A DNA stretch of 64,000 nucleotides from Hygrocybe punicea (lineage: Eukaryota > Basidiomycota > Agaricomycetes > Agaricales > Hygrophoraceae): assembly GCA_963556145.1 (NCBI GenBank), contig OY744467.1:1550001-1614000 (forward strand). Direction: 5' to 3'. The position numbers were made by a program, and so were the translations under genes. This document shows positions 1 to 10,719 of this stretch, one piece after another (within the stretch, counting starts at the first letter, position 1; each line of letters starts with the position of its first letter). The notes beneath the pieces were generated by a model. The model saw only the letters and a list, made by a program, of their open reading frames with translations. It was not told the DNA's origin and did not search any database.

Positions 1-3000
1 CCTGCAAGCATTCGCTCAAGTACTGGATTCTGATGATGAGGTTGAAGCAACTGTGCAATCTAAGGCGTGCCAAAAGGTAAGTGCCAGAATCAACTCGAGG
101 AATTATAATCACTTACAGGGCACCAACCAGGGAAGAAAATGTGGGCAGAAACCAGTCCGAGGTGGGAACCAGGGAAAAGGCCATGCCAAGCAACCAGTGA
201 GAAGCCAGTGCTTGACACAGAGAAAGAAAGCTTAGAAGAATCTAACGAGAGCAGTGAAGAAGGGGAGGAGGAGAGTGGGGATGGCAAGGGAAATGATCAA
301 CCGGAACAAAGCAGACAAGGACATGTAAGTTTAGGTTACGTACTGTATACATGCTGTGTTACTGCATTCTCACTGCTTGTCAACAAGCCCAAGCAGAAGG
401 ATGCTACAAAAGACCTTCGCTTGTGCATGAGGCAAGGTGAAGGTCACCATATCAACACCCGTGCGATGGTTAAAGGTTGGTACTGCAAATACTGTCTGTA
501 AGTATTAGTATATCATCGTTATCTCAAATGTTGTACTCACCACCCTCCTCGGCAGTGACAAGTACAACTGTAAGAAGGCTGTGTTCTTAACTGGGAATGT
601 CACCTCAAGGCGAAGGCATTTGTTATGGTGGGTTCTGGTTATTTTAGGCACCCCAAAAGCACTAATGTCCTTGCCTAGCTCCCACTTGGATGAATACTGG
701 ACCATCTGCATTGACAATCAGATTGTACCAACCCTGCCAAAGGACTGGATGTGCCCTGCTGGCTGGAGACCTCTGAACGAGAAAGAAGACAAGTCTACTG
801 GCATGTATGTGTGGTATCTTTACGATTGAGTTTGTTTGCTTAGTCTAATCCTGTCTATTCCAGCATGCACTTGAAACAACAGCCCATCACAGTTTTTACT
901 CGAAAAACATCGACACACTCAATCCCTGTTATGAAAGAAGGTATTAAGGAACATTCTCGCTATCATCACCACCTGCGATTTTCTGAGTGACAGTCTACTT
1001 GGACTTTCCAATCTTAATGGCCCTTTGGACAGTTGTTTCATTTCATCGAACATCCAGCAGTTTGGGGGTTCATCTCCTACCTCAATCCCAAGGTTGAGGA
1101 CAATGCAATTCCAAGAAAATCCTGTATTGCTGACGCCGTTAACACAAAAGTTGCGAAGTTGGAGGACATTACAATTGAGTTGATTAATGTATGTATCGAT
1201 GTCCTGTTTTATAACTGTTCTTGATGTGCTGTAGACTGTGAAGTCCAAGATTAGTATGATTTGGGATGGATGGTCAACGTGGAACCGTTGCCTGTACACC
1301 TCAGTCACCATTGTTCACATCCATTTGCCCCTGGACAATGACAACCTCTGGACCTTAAAGAGTTATCTCATTAAATTTAACCCAATGGTTGGCAGACACA
1401 CCAGCAAGATGATCAGCAAAGATCTTGTTCAGACTATCCGCAAGTTTAAATTCGGTAAAAAGGTATGTCCAACTAAAATCTTAACTTGAAGGATGATGAT
1501 GGTGTTGCACTAGCTCGGCTGGTTGGTTGGTGACAGTGTCAGTGCCAATGATGTCACTGTTCATTATGTGTGCAATAAACTTGACCCAAAAAAACTTTAT
1601 CTCAAACCCAGCGCAGATCTTGTAAGCAATGGTGTTTTTGTCTGCGGTTACCATCATTGACAGCATACATAGATGTGGAGGCTATGGCCTCAACAACTGC
1701 GATGGATTTTGAGCCAGGATATGTCCTCAGAAAGCTACTCACTTTTGTCAATCAAGTCCACATGAGTAGTGAAGGTGTCCGTGAATACCTGAACCATCTC
1801 TGTGTTGTAAATCAGCTCAAGCCAATCAAATTGCATTTGTGGGTTCGGTCATGATGGGGAAGTATGAGCAACTGTCTGGAGTCTACATTAAATATTCAAA
1901 AGGTCAGTTTGTTCTGTGATTCGTCTGTGCTACGCTCACTGTCATGTTAAGGTCATTGATTATTTCTGTCTCACGGCTGACATGAACGAAGACCTGCCAC
2001 TGCTTAAAAACAAGGACTGGGTTGATTATCGGCTCACTACGTCTAAATGGAGGTTGGTCAAACTTGTTCATCATTGTCTCCAGGTTTGTGTGCATTGTTC
2101 TTATATTCAACAATGCTGTCTGACAATATTCTCACAGCTTGTCGCCAAACGGCACAATGAGCTATCCAAACAAGATACTCCCACCTGTACGCAACTGTAT
2201 CCACTGCTGGAGATGTTAATGTCAGACTGGGAGGAACTCCTTGAAAATGAAGAGTATGAGCAGGTTCATGATGCTTTATCTGCTGGCATTGCATTGCTTG
2301 AGAAATACTACCACTGCTCTGATGACACCGATGCCTACTTCATTTCTCATGGTACACAATGTTGTTCTATCAACAATGAGATGAACTATTGAAGCAACAA
2401 CTGCACAGTTTTGGACCCTGTCACGAAACTTGCATATCTCAAAGCTGCTTGGGAACAAAAATATATTGACATGGGAATGGAACATTTGAAACAACGAGTG
2501 AGTTTGCTTGTATGGTGTGACATTATATATTGATTAACTCATTCAGTTCCTGTCCTATAAGGCCCAGCACGAAGCTTCACAGAAGAACACACAAGTTGCC
2601 AATGACAGCAATCAACAATCTGCAGCATGTGAGTCGATGATGCCTATATCAATCTAACTGACCATTGTTTTGTGTCTAGATCTCTCAGCAATGGATACCT
2701 GGATGGAAAAACTCATCAAGAAGAAGCACAAGAAGGATGCCTGGAGAACTGGCTATTTGACCCCATCGTCAAGCATAGGTAATCTTGACTCAGATAATGA
2801 CCCTTTTGATGGGATCACATGTTGGTTCTGATCCAAATGATTGGTTCGGTCAGCTTGCCCGAATCCAATTGCTTGGCGGGGAGTGGGTAAGTTTAGTCAT
2901 GTCAAGACCATGTACTGACATTTACATTAGCATCAGTTCGAATACCCAGTTCTTTGGTTGATCACATGCAAATACTTGGCAATTCCAGCAACAACGTGTC

Positions 3001-3191
3001 TGGCAGAACATTCATTTTCAATGTCAGCATGTACAGATGATCCCCGGCATGGTCACATGCAGAAACTCAAATTTAGTGGCCTTCAAAAATTACGTGCTGG
3101 GTATCTGGATGGGCGGATTAATGTTGATTCTGAGATTATGAGGAAGTACATTGGGGATTTTGATTTTAATGAAGATGACTGCTCAGATTAG
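1..3191 (+). mobile_element. hAT-family transposase gene, multi-exon, left end outside window
   Basis: The plus strand carries successive exon-like frames typical of a hAT transposase. There is an acidic N-terminal stretch (139-330), then a Cys-rich zinc-finger-like piece (470-500, WYCKYC). The catalytic region follows, with WDGW near 1260 (first acidic residue) and a second acidic site near 1535 (GDSVSANDV). The hAT C-terminal dimerisation region is at 2958-3191 (LAIPATTCLAEHSFS, equivalent to the usual P-[AS]-[ST]-S-ER-FS motif). Blocks are separated by GT..AG introns such as 84-118. The dimerisation motif has LAEHSFS where SERLFS is usual, so it is diverged. I could not join every exon without a stop, so it may be a pseudogene. 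The 5' end is cut by the window and the terminal inverted repeats were not found. Confidence 0.72.
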
Positions 3192-3235
3192 TTAGGTTGT
3201 ATGGTCAATACCATTTTTGCTCAAAATCCTGTGTG

Positions 3236-3412
3236 ACAACCCTGAAGGGCCAGGTCTTGGACTGGACTGGACCTGGACTGGACCTCATGGACCAGGTCCA
3301 GCAGGGTCCAGGGCCAGGGCCACCCTGCCAATGGACCGGACCTCAGGGGCCAGGTTCAGGTCCAGGGAAATAACCCTGGACCTGGCCTGGACTGGCCCTT
3401 GGACAGTCTAGC
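3236..3412. repeat. GGACC/GGTCC-rich low-complexity block
   Basis: About 175 bp built of short permuted words (GGACTGGACC, GGTCCAG, CCAGGGCC) right after the hAT transposase. Clusters of short direct and inverted motifs near the ends are typical of hAT elements, so this may be the subterminal repeat region. That is inference, because the terminal inverted repeat was not identified. Similar GGACC and GTTCAG words recur at 25290-25450, 26700-26740 and 27295-27360. Confidence 0.55.
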
Positions 3413-3720
3413 TATATGTGGTTATTTGTGAATTTACAGTTAATAAGTTTCTCTATATCAGAGTCAGCCAACCCTATTTATTAATAAGTTTATTGGTAAT
3501 TTAATTCTATGGTACAGTGAGGTGGGTCAGCCAGTGGAAGCAAAAAGAGCAGAGCATCCAGAATATAGAATACTACAATATTAAGTGACCAAGAAATAAT
3601 TAAGATAAAACAACAGAATATTGATTTTGGTTCAGTTGATTTTTGTTTTCAAATAATATCCAAATGTACAACATTACTACTGTTAAATAAATACAAAAGG
3701 GACCATTCCAAGCATGGTTG

Positions 3721-4370
3721 GGCCAGGGGAGTGCAGGGGAGATGGGGTAATTGGAACAAAATAGCAAAAAGATGAAAACACCTGTTTGGGCCAAACATTT
3801 GAGTTTGTGCTCAAACGGTCAGCCATGGGAGGTTGGAGGGGCATAAATGGGGGCCTTTGGGTCGTTTCCGGGTGTGGTGGGGCCAGGGGAGCACAGGGAT
3901 ATGGGTGAGTTGGGCCAATTAGCCAAAATTTGAAAATTACCTGTTTTGGCAGACCATTCGAGTTTGGGCTCGAATGGTCAGCTGTGGGAGGTCGGAAGGG
4001 CTTGTTTGGGGGGCGTTGGGTCGTTTCCGGGTGTGGTAGGGCCAGGGGAGCACAGGGAGATGGGTGAGTATGGCCAAATTAGCCAAAAATGACAACATAC
4101 CTGATTTTGGCCAAACGTTTGAGTTTGAGCTCAAATGGTTGGCCGCGGGAGCTCGGAGGGGCTTGTCTGGGGGCTGTTGGGTCGTTTCTGGGTGTGGTGG
4201 GGCCTGGGAAGCACAGGGAGATGGGTGAGTTGGGCCAAAATAGCTAAAAATGAGAATTTACCTTTTTTTGGCTGAATGTTTGAGATTGGGCTCAAATGTT
4301 CAGCTGTGGGAGGTGGGAGGGGCTTGCAGGGGGGCTGTGGGGTCGTTTGGGGGTTGGGTGGTGCTGAGCT
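3721..4370. repeat. ~160 bp tandem repeat, four copies
   Basis: The phrase GGCCAGGGGAGCACAGGGA (with variants) begins copies at about 3721, 3881, 4040 and 4201, a period of 159-161 bp. Each copy also contains a GGCCAAACGTTTGAG-like motif, a GTCAGC(T/C)GTGGGAG motif and GTTGGGTCGTTTC. Copies differ by scattered substitutions. No coding potential is seen. It lies between the hAT element and the gypsy insertion. Confidence 0.8.
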
Positions 4371-4518
4371 TCGCCTCGCAGGCAGTGCTCAAGCTGCCTC
4401 ACATAGCAGAACGTGGCTGGACATGCGAGAAACATGCGAGCATAAGCAATGCAAGCAAGTTTTCTCATGCCTTGTCCTCTTCCTTTTAGACTAGATGGTA
4501 CCCGAGCATTGCTACGGT

Positions 4519-4668
4519 ATTAATTATTTTATTTTATTTTATTTTATCATCAATTTATTTGTTATCATGTTTGTGATTTTTATTTTATTTTATCATCAAT
4601 TTATTTGTTATTGTGTTTGTGATTTTTATTTTATTTTGTCTTATTTTATTGTAAATTTATGTGCTGTT
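4519..4668. repeat. AT-rich tandem repeat
   Basis: TTATTTTATTTTATC runs alternate with ATCAATTTATTTGTTAT and GTGTTTGTGATTTTTAT in two to three ~54 bp units. It is non-coding low-complexity DNA next to the gypsy integration site. Confidence 0.65.
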
Positions 4669-4728
4669 TTCCTTTTATTTTTGTATTCAATGGTCTGATG
4701 TTTGTGAGCAAAGTGAACAAACACCCGT

Positions 4729-5371
4729 TGTAGAGGGTCCTCGACCCTCTGAGGCCGTAACATCGATATCTAGCGAATCCGCTCGAACCCGACGTCTCTA
4801 GCAATCTACGTTCGAACCCGACGCAACCCGACGCAACCCGATGCATACCGACTAGCACGGCCGCTCACGTACCTGGTCGGTCTATCTCATAAACTCACGG
4901 AACTTCAAATAGCAAAGATAGATCTCATCGGACTGGGATCCCGATATCGGACTTGCCCTATTCATGCCTAGCGTCTCCCTTATGGGGATATAGTAAAGTA
5001 TATTGCATCTTTTACGGTTTTTTATATCTTCCACCCATTTTCCCTGTCATCGTCGCCTCGCAACGCTCTTCCTACTTCCCCATTTTTATTCTCCTTTGTC
5101 TCCTCTCATCGGCCGAGGACTCTCGTCCGAATCTAGGTACACAAATTTGTAGTATAAAAACGGTGCCCAAGCACCATCTCAGAATAAGAAACCAGTTCCC
5201 CCATTTCCTCTCTCTGAGAATTAAGTCTCTCAGTAAATTCCATCGCACACATTGCTCGTCGGATTCCTCGACGCCCTCCCCGTCGTTCTACCGCCTTTAT
5301 CTCTACGTTTCTCGTCACCTGACACCCGACCCGCCGTACCCGACATCGTCGGCTTCGTCGGCTTCGATCGG
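4729..5371 (+). repeat. 5' LTR of outer gypsy element, first part
   Basis: Matches 18907-19308 plus 21878-22120 of the 3' LTR nearly base for base. It is interrupted at 5371/5372 by the reverse-oriented gag-only element. The remaining 152 bp of this LTR is at 10546-10697. Confidence 0.93.
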
Positions 5372-6014
5372 TGTGACGGCGAGTGTGGTTGTAGATCCGA
5401 ATGGGAATCTACGAAAGTGGTGATCAGCTAAGAAGTGATCAGAGGAGTTTATTGTCTATAGTCTAGTCAATCCAACCCGAATCCAGGGTTCTGGATCAGA
5501 GGGGAAGTGAAGGGAGTGGAGTACGAAGACTAATGAGATGATACGAAGCGAGGACTAAGAAGTAGAACTGAAGGGATGCAATACGATAGGATGTAATATG
5601 ATATGGTGGGATATGATAATATGGGATATGATAATATGGGATATGATAATATATAGGTTGTAGTATAAGGGTACATCTTTTATACTACTGGGAGAGATCC
5701 TGTGCTGTAGTAACTATGTACTACAAGCGAAGGCTGTAACTGATGGTAGAGAGGTGGAGCGGAGTATAGGGGGAATGGTGCTATGTACTAAGTAACGGGA
5801 AACGAAGATATATCATATGTAACTATATACGTACTGATTCCGGGTCGTTAGAGACATCGCATCTTGAGTATGAACGATTCCGGAGGCGGAATCCGGAGCG
5901 GAATCGACGGAAAAGACCGGAAACGGGTGGAATCGATGATACATGAATGGGAATGGACGAGGACGAAGTGGGATATGAAGAGGATTCGGGTCCAGAGGGC
6001 CCGGAGCCTCTACA
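5372..6014 (-). repeat. 3' LTR of gag-only element
   Basis: 643 bp, near-identical to 9899-10541. It contains short tandem GATATGATAATATGG units (5600-5655) and a TATA-like stretch. On the plus strand it lies upstream of the Zn2Cys6-type gene that starts at 6348. Confidence 0.93.
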
Positions 6015-6234
6015 TCCGGTCAGGACTCAGATAGAGACCATCCCTGGTCGATCCATACGAAATAACGAAGATACCGGGGTTGTGGGAATAAATGAGCGGA
6101 GGCGATGTCGAAAACGGACGGAAACGGGAGTACAACGTGAGCGGAGTCAAAGCCGGCGGGTATCGAAGCGTCGGGAGGCAGTGGTCCGGAGCTACTGAAA
6201 GAGGGTGGGGCGAAACGGCTGGACAGGAAAATAA

Positions 6235-6252
6235 AGGTCACGTGACGGGGCA
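6235..6252 (+). promoter_or_regulatory. E-box palindrome upstream of the Zn2Cys6-type gene (gag-only element)
   Basis: GTCACGTGAC, a perfect palindrome around CACGTG, lies about 100 bp upstream of the ATG at 6348. The equivalent gene in the outer element has TCACGTGA about 85 bp upstream of its start. CACGTG is the core site of fungal bHLH factors such as Cbf1. A role here is inferred from the conserved position. Confidence 0.5.
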
Positions 6253-6347
6253 ACAAATACAAACAAGAAAACTTTTCAACACGACTTTCAACAATCTCGA
6301 CAACATCCTCAACAAGCAACAAACACCAATACCAACCTCAATACCAA

Positions 6348-7918
6348 ATGTCGACGGAATACAACAAATTCCTCAATAATCTCGATGCGGAAACGCGGCA
6401 AGACTTCGAGAGCGCCGTGGCCGAGTTACTAGAAGTCGACGCGGCCGGAATCGATATCGTACGCGACGGATTCGAGAACGAAGCACGGCAATGGGTGGTG
6501 AGACGACGACGGGCCATGGTAAGAGTTCCCGTTCCCGTAAACGGCACGGACTAACGATATGCGACAGCGGAACTACAGGGGAATCTTGACGGAAATCCGA
6601 GACAATGGAATCGACATGACGGAACCGAGGGATTTCTCGATGGGTGGAGAGATGGTGGTCGAGGTCGAGGAATGGTTGCGGAATCGTGAGGAGTACAAGA
6701 AGCGGGAACGGGAAGAGGCCATGCGTCGGGAAGTCGAGGAAGCGTCACGTTTGCAGGAGGAGAAGGAGGAGGAAGCGAGGAAGCAACAGGTCGAGGAGGC
6801 GGAAAGGATCGAGCGGGAATGGGCGGAGGAATCGCGTCAATACGAAGAGGAGATGAATAGGAGGGCGGAGGCGGAGAAGCGGATCGAGGAGGCGGAAAGG
6901 ATCGAGCGGCAACGGGCGGAGGAATCGCGCCAATACGAAGAGGAGATGAATAGGAGGGCAGAGGCGGAGAAGCGGATCGAGGAGGCGGAAAGGGCGAAGG
7001 CGGCAGAGGCAGCAAAAAGGGATAATGCAGCCGCGGAAAGGGACCAGGAGGAGACTGCACAAACCAGCGATCACGGAAGCGAGGACGAGGAGGACACCTG
7101 GTCCAACCAACAACTACGAAAATACGAGCGGCTTCAAGCACTCAACACGATCAAACACAAAAAGCTCAACCGGGATAAGAGGGTCAACCGGGACGACGAG
7201 ACCGTTCACGGGGACTACAACAGCAGCAACGATTTCTCGAATGCGAGTGGGAACGAGGACGCGGAACCGAAGGGAAAGATTCCGGGGGTAAGTGATATCT
7301 TGCGGACTCGTATATCCGTGGTGCCTAACTAATCCGTAGTACATGCAGTCGTTCCGTATCCGGCAATGCGATGCGTGCATGACCGCCAACGCGGTTTGTC
7401 GCGGAATCGAGGGATACGCGTGCGATCGGTGCAAAAGACTTAAACGACGTTGCGGATTGTCGACGAAGGGACCGGCCACCGGATCTGGAAAAGCGGAAAG
7501 GAAAGGGAAAGCGAAGGCGGGTAGTCCGAAGAGAAAGGTCGTCGCGAAGAAGATACCAAAGCCCGTGAGGAAGCCTAGGTTGCGGACCGGAGAGGCGTCG
7601 ACGAGTAAGCGGACGTTGACTGACGTCGAACCGTATACGGAATCGGAGCGGGACGAAGGGAGATGAGGAAATCCGTTCAAGCACCCGCGGATCGGAGCCG
7701 GAATCAACGACCACGTCCGGGCAGTACGCAAGATGGCGACGGAAACGCAAAGGGAGATATCGACGATCGCGGACGGCCTCTCTGAATACGTCGCAGAGGT
7801 CCACACCAAGCTAACCCGTTGGACGCAGGAGCTAAATCGACTACGCGCGAACCAGGCCCATATCCTGGGTCAACTCGACCTAATCGACACGAAACTCGAC
7901 GAAAGGAGAAGGGAGTAA
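6348..7918 (+). pseudogene. Retrotransposon-borne Zn2Cys6-type protein gene, three exons, one in-frame TGA
   Basis: Predicted exons are 6348-6518, 6568-7287 and 7340-7918, joined by phase-0 introns of 49 nt (branch CTAAC) and 52 nt (branch CTAACTAA). They encode about 489 codons: a helical N-terminal domain (residues ~1-90), a long Glu/Arg coiled coil with a duplicated ~35-residue block (~100-205), an acidic linker, a cysteine cluster spaced Cx2Cx6Cx7Cx2Cx6C in exon 3 (7370-7460), a Lys/Arg tail, and a C-terminal helix (7733-7918). The spacing fits the fungal Zn(II)2Cys6 consensus. The start has a C/A-rich fungal-style leader. TGA at 7664-7666 breaks exon 3, but the frame resumes with homology to the outer element's copy (NPF motif), so a CGA to TGA change is likely. 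It lies antisense to gag. Function unknown; DNA binding is inferred. Confidence 0.78.
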
Positions 7919-7997
7919 AAGGGGAATGGACGAAAAGGGAAGGGAAAGCGGAACGTCGAACAATGTATATAAAATAAAAATAGAGTATATAATAAAA

Positions 7998-9725
7998 CTA
8001 TAAACGGAAAAGAGGGAAATGGAACGACGAGATAAGATAGCCGGAATCTGGGGGTCGAGGAGGAGGACGGGACCGGAATACAACGGAAACGAAACAGGTC
8101 CGGAACGAGCGGGAAACAATGGAAACTAGAAATGGAAACGAAAATATAAATAAATGAGAAACGGGAGCGGAAACGGAAAGCGGAACGGAAGACGAAAACG
8201 CGAAAATAGGAGACGGAAACGGGTCTATATCCCCACAAGAGTTTCTGAAAGAAGGTCGGAGGCGGAACGACGAGAGGAGGCGGAGAACTTCTTGCAAATA
8301 TTCGAGCGAGGTGTCGAGGGGGCGGAGGTCCAGAATGCGATCACAAAGTAGAATGAAGACGGAAACGAGGAATAAAATAAAATCGAGAACCGGAGTGCCG
8401 ACACCAACACGATCCCATATAACGGGTGTGCCGCGTGACGGGTCTAAAGACGACGGGGTGCCCCAAGCGGGCGGAAACGACAAAGTGCCCCAAGTGGGCG
8501 AGGAGGGAACCGGAGACGATACGGGAGCGGGAACGACGAGGGGAACCGGGAATGAAGGGGTCGACATAACGGAACCGGGACCGGAATCGAAATCAGATAA
8601 AAGGGGAGGAATGGGGTCCGGAATGGGAACGGGTACGGAATACTCAACCAAAGTCGACGGAATCTCAATAGACGGTGACGGAGGACAATATGGCGACAAT
8701 ATCGGGGGCGGAATGTCTATTTCTGGAGAATCCGATGACAATGGGAGCGGGTCCGGTACGAGTTCGTGGACGGAAACCGGAGGGGACGAATCCGAAGACG
8801 ACGGGGACGAAATAGGAAACGAATTGGATAAATCGGTGACCGGCATCGATAAATCGGGAATGGGATCGGACGGGGACGGCATGGGACTGGACGTCAAAAC
8901 CTGTAAACAAATAACGGTCTCGACGGGCACCGGAATGGACGGGGACGGGGAACACGATGACGGGGACGGAGTATACGAAGGACCGGAATGAACGTGGGCG
9001 ACGGAACGAACAACGGTGGGCGGGATTGAGGTCAGAATCAGGACCGGAGATGACAAAGCTATGACGGGTGGGGGACTGGGACCGGAATCGGGACTAGAGA
9101 TGGTAACGGCAAGGGAAGGGGATTTCGGAACGGAGCGATAACCGGAAAGTAGGAATAAGGCGGCATCGTGGAAAACGTCGAGCGGGTACGGATCGTCGTG
9201 GTAATGGTCGGGAAGAAGGTAATGGAGGCGTTCTTCAATACGTAGATGAAGGTCTGAGTCGAATCCGTTGGCGAAGAATGTGTTCTGTTGCTTATCCGTT
9301 AGACGGCCGTTGTCAAACAAGACACCGGAAATGCGTATGAAATCCCGGAAATATTGTCCTAAGTCCGCTTTGTTCTCTATACCATAAGCCAATTGTCGTC
9401 GCGTAAGTTGATCGAGATCCGAGATCGTATACCGGATGGAATCCGTAGCACCGGGATAAAAGTCGAAGACGGCACGTCGGAAAGCGATGAAGTCTTTAGC
9501 GGAAGTGGCGGGAAGTGTCGACCAGAGTTCGTAATCGTCGTTGTTGAGGTACCGTAGCGTGTAGCGAATCTTCATAGCGTCCGTGAGTCCACAGTCGGAG
9601 CCGAGCATGTCAATTTCGTCAAAGAAGCGGGGAAGGTTGAGTTCGTTTCCGTTGAATGTCGGGGCTGAGGGATCACCTCAGAGAGGCATGAATCCAGTCG
9701 TCATATCGGGAATGTCTAAATCGGG
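7998..9725 (-). pseudogene. gag of the gag-only element, disrupted by a TGA
   Basis: The minus-strand frame below 9677 aligns with the outer element's gag: APTF-N-GN-LNL-RFF, Y-LW-LP, FYPG, YFRDFIRISG versus YYREFIRISG, and FHDAALFLLSG versus FHNCAHFLLAG. Its last ~350 codons (about 9100-7998) are Pro/Ser-rich low complexity made of GGAACGG-like words. No CCHC knuckle or protease is present. A TGA at 9680-9678 replaces the Arg found just before the homologous GH/GD..APTF block in the outer gag. The intact part could start at the internal ATG of the IDML segment near 9614. If translated, it would supply only a capsid-like protein. Confidence 0.75.
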
Positions 9726-9878
9726 ATGCGGGTCGGAAAGCGGGTCGGGTCAAGGAGGTTCGAGGTCGAGGTCGAAGTCGTAAGCGGAACTAACTAACTA
9801 GAGTCGGGTAGAAGAGGGAAACGTCATGAAAGTCCAACCCGACGGTGGGGAGGGTATGAAAAGACAAAAGAAATAAAC

Positions 9879-9896
9879 TCCTCGCAGTGGGCTCCA
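9879..9896 (-). other. Primer binding site, gag-only element
   Basis: On the minus strand TGGAGCCCACTGCGAGGA begins 2 nt after the LTR end. It differs by one base from the PBS of the outer gypsy element and of the short LTR element, so the three probably use the same tRNA primer. The tRNA was not identified. Confidence 0.8.
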
Positions 9897-9898
9897 GT

Positions 9899-10541
9899 TG
9901 TGACGGCGAGTGTGGTTGTAGATCCGAATGGGAATCTACGAAAGTGGTGATCAGCTAAGAAGTGATCAGAGGAGTTTATTGTCTATAGTCTAGTCAATCC
10001 AACCCGAATCCAGGGTTCTGGATCAGAGGGGAAGTGAAGGGAGTGGAGTACGAAGACTAATGAGATGATACGAAGCGAGGACTAAGAAGTAGAACTGAAG
10101 GGATGCAATACGATAGGATGTAATATGATATGGTGGGATATGATAATATGGGATATGATAATATGGGATATGATAATATATAGGTTGTAGTATAAGGGTA
10201 CATCTTTTATACTACTGGGAGAGATCCTGTGCTGTAGTAACTATGTACTACAAGCGAAGGCTGTAACTGATGGTAGAGAGGTGGAGCGGAGTATAGGGGG
10301 AATGGTGCTATGTACTAAGTAACGGGAAACGAAGATATATCATATGTAACTATATACGTACTGATTCCGGGTCGTTAGAGACATCGCATCTTGAGTATGA
10401 ACGATTCCGGAGGCGGAATCCGGAGCGGAATCGACGGAAAAGACCGGAAACGGGCGGAATCGATGATACGTGAATGGGAATGGACGAGGACGAAGTGGGA
10501 TATGAAGAGGATTCGGGTCCAGAGGGCCCGGAGCCTCTACA
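9899..10541 (-). repeat. 5' LTR of gag-only element
   Basis: 643 bp copy of 5372-6014, followed directly by TCAG and the resumed gypsy LTR at 10546. Confidence 0.93.
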
Positions 10542-10545
10542 TCAG

Positions 10546-10697
10546 TCTCGATAGATTTCAGTAGTTTACTCGGCGGCTTCTTACTCTTTATATCCTATTA
10601 TCTTACTGAAGCTTGTTAGACTATTCCTAGTCACTTCTACGCTGACCCCACAGGCTTAGGATTATTATTCCGCAGCCACCCCGACCTCGCCTTTACA
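10546..10697 (+). repeat. 5' LTR of outer gypsy element, second part
   Basis: Continues the LTR interrupted at 5371 and matches 22119-22270. It ends CCTTTACA, followed by TC and the PBS. Confidence 0.92.
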
Positions 10698-10699
10698 TC

Positions 10700-10717
10700 T
10701 GGAGCCCACCGCGAGGA
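10700..10717 (+). other. Primer binding site, outer gypsy element
   Basis: TGGAGCCCACCGCGAGGA starts 2 nt after the LTR end. TGG is complementary to a tRNA 3' CCA. The same sequence follows the LTR of the short element at 19495. Confidence 0.85.
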
Positions 10718-10719
10718 AT

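Larger units (their letters stand above)
5372..10541 (-). mobile_element. Gag-only (non-autonomous) LTR retrotransposon nested in the gypsy 5' LTR
   Basis: Two 643 bp LTRs (5372-6014 and 9899-10541) differ at about two positions. Read on the minus strand the LTR begins TGTAGAGG and ends GTCACA. The PBS on that strand lies at 9879-9896, so gag transcription runs right to left. The target duplication is TCGG (5368-5371) versus TCAG (10542-10545), 4 bp with one change. The 3.9 kb interior carries a gag homologous to that of the outer element and, on the opposite strand, a Zn2Cys6-type gene. There is no protease, RT, RNase H or integrase, so it would need proteins supplied by an autonomous relative. 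Confidence 0.93.

Noticed and set aside
5372..6014. Treating 5372-6014 as a 5' LTR in plus orientation
   Set aside because: No PBS follows 6014 on the plus strand; the PBS is on the minus strand beside 9899, which sets the opposite orientation.
8311..8991. 226-aa plus-strand Gly/Asp-rich frame
   Set aside because: It is antisense to the Ser/Pro-rich end of the gag-only element's gag, and its composition follows from GGAACGG-type repeats.
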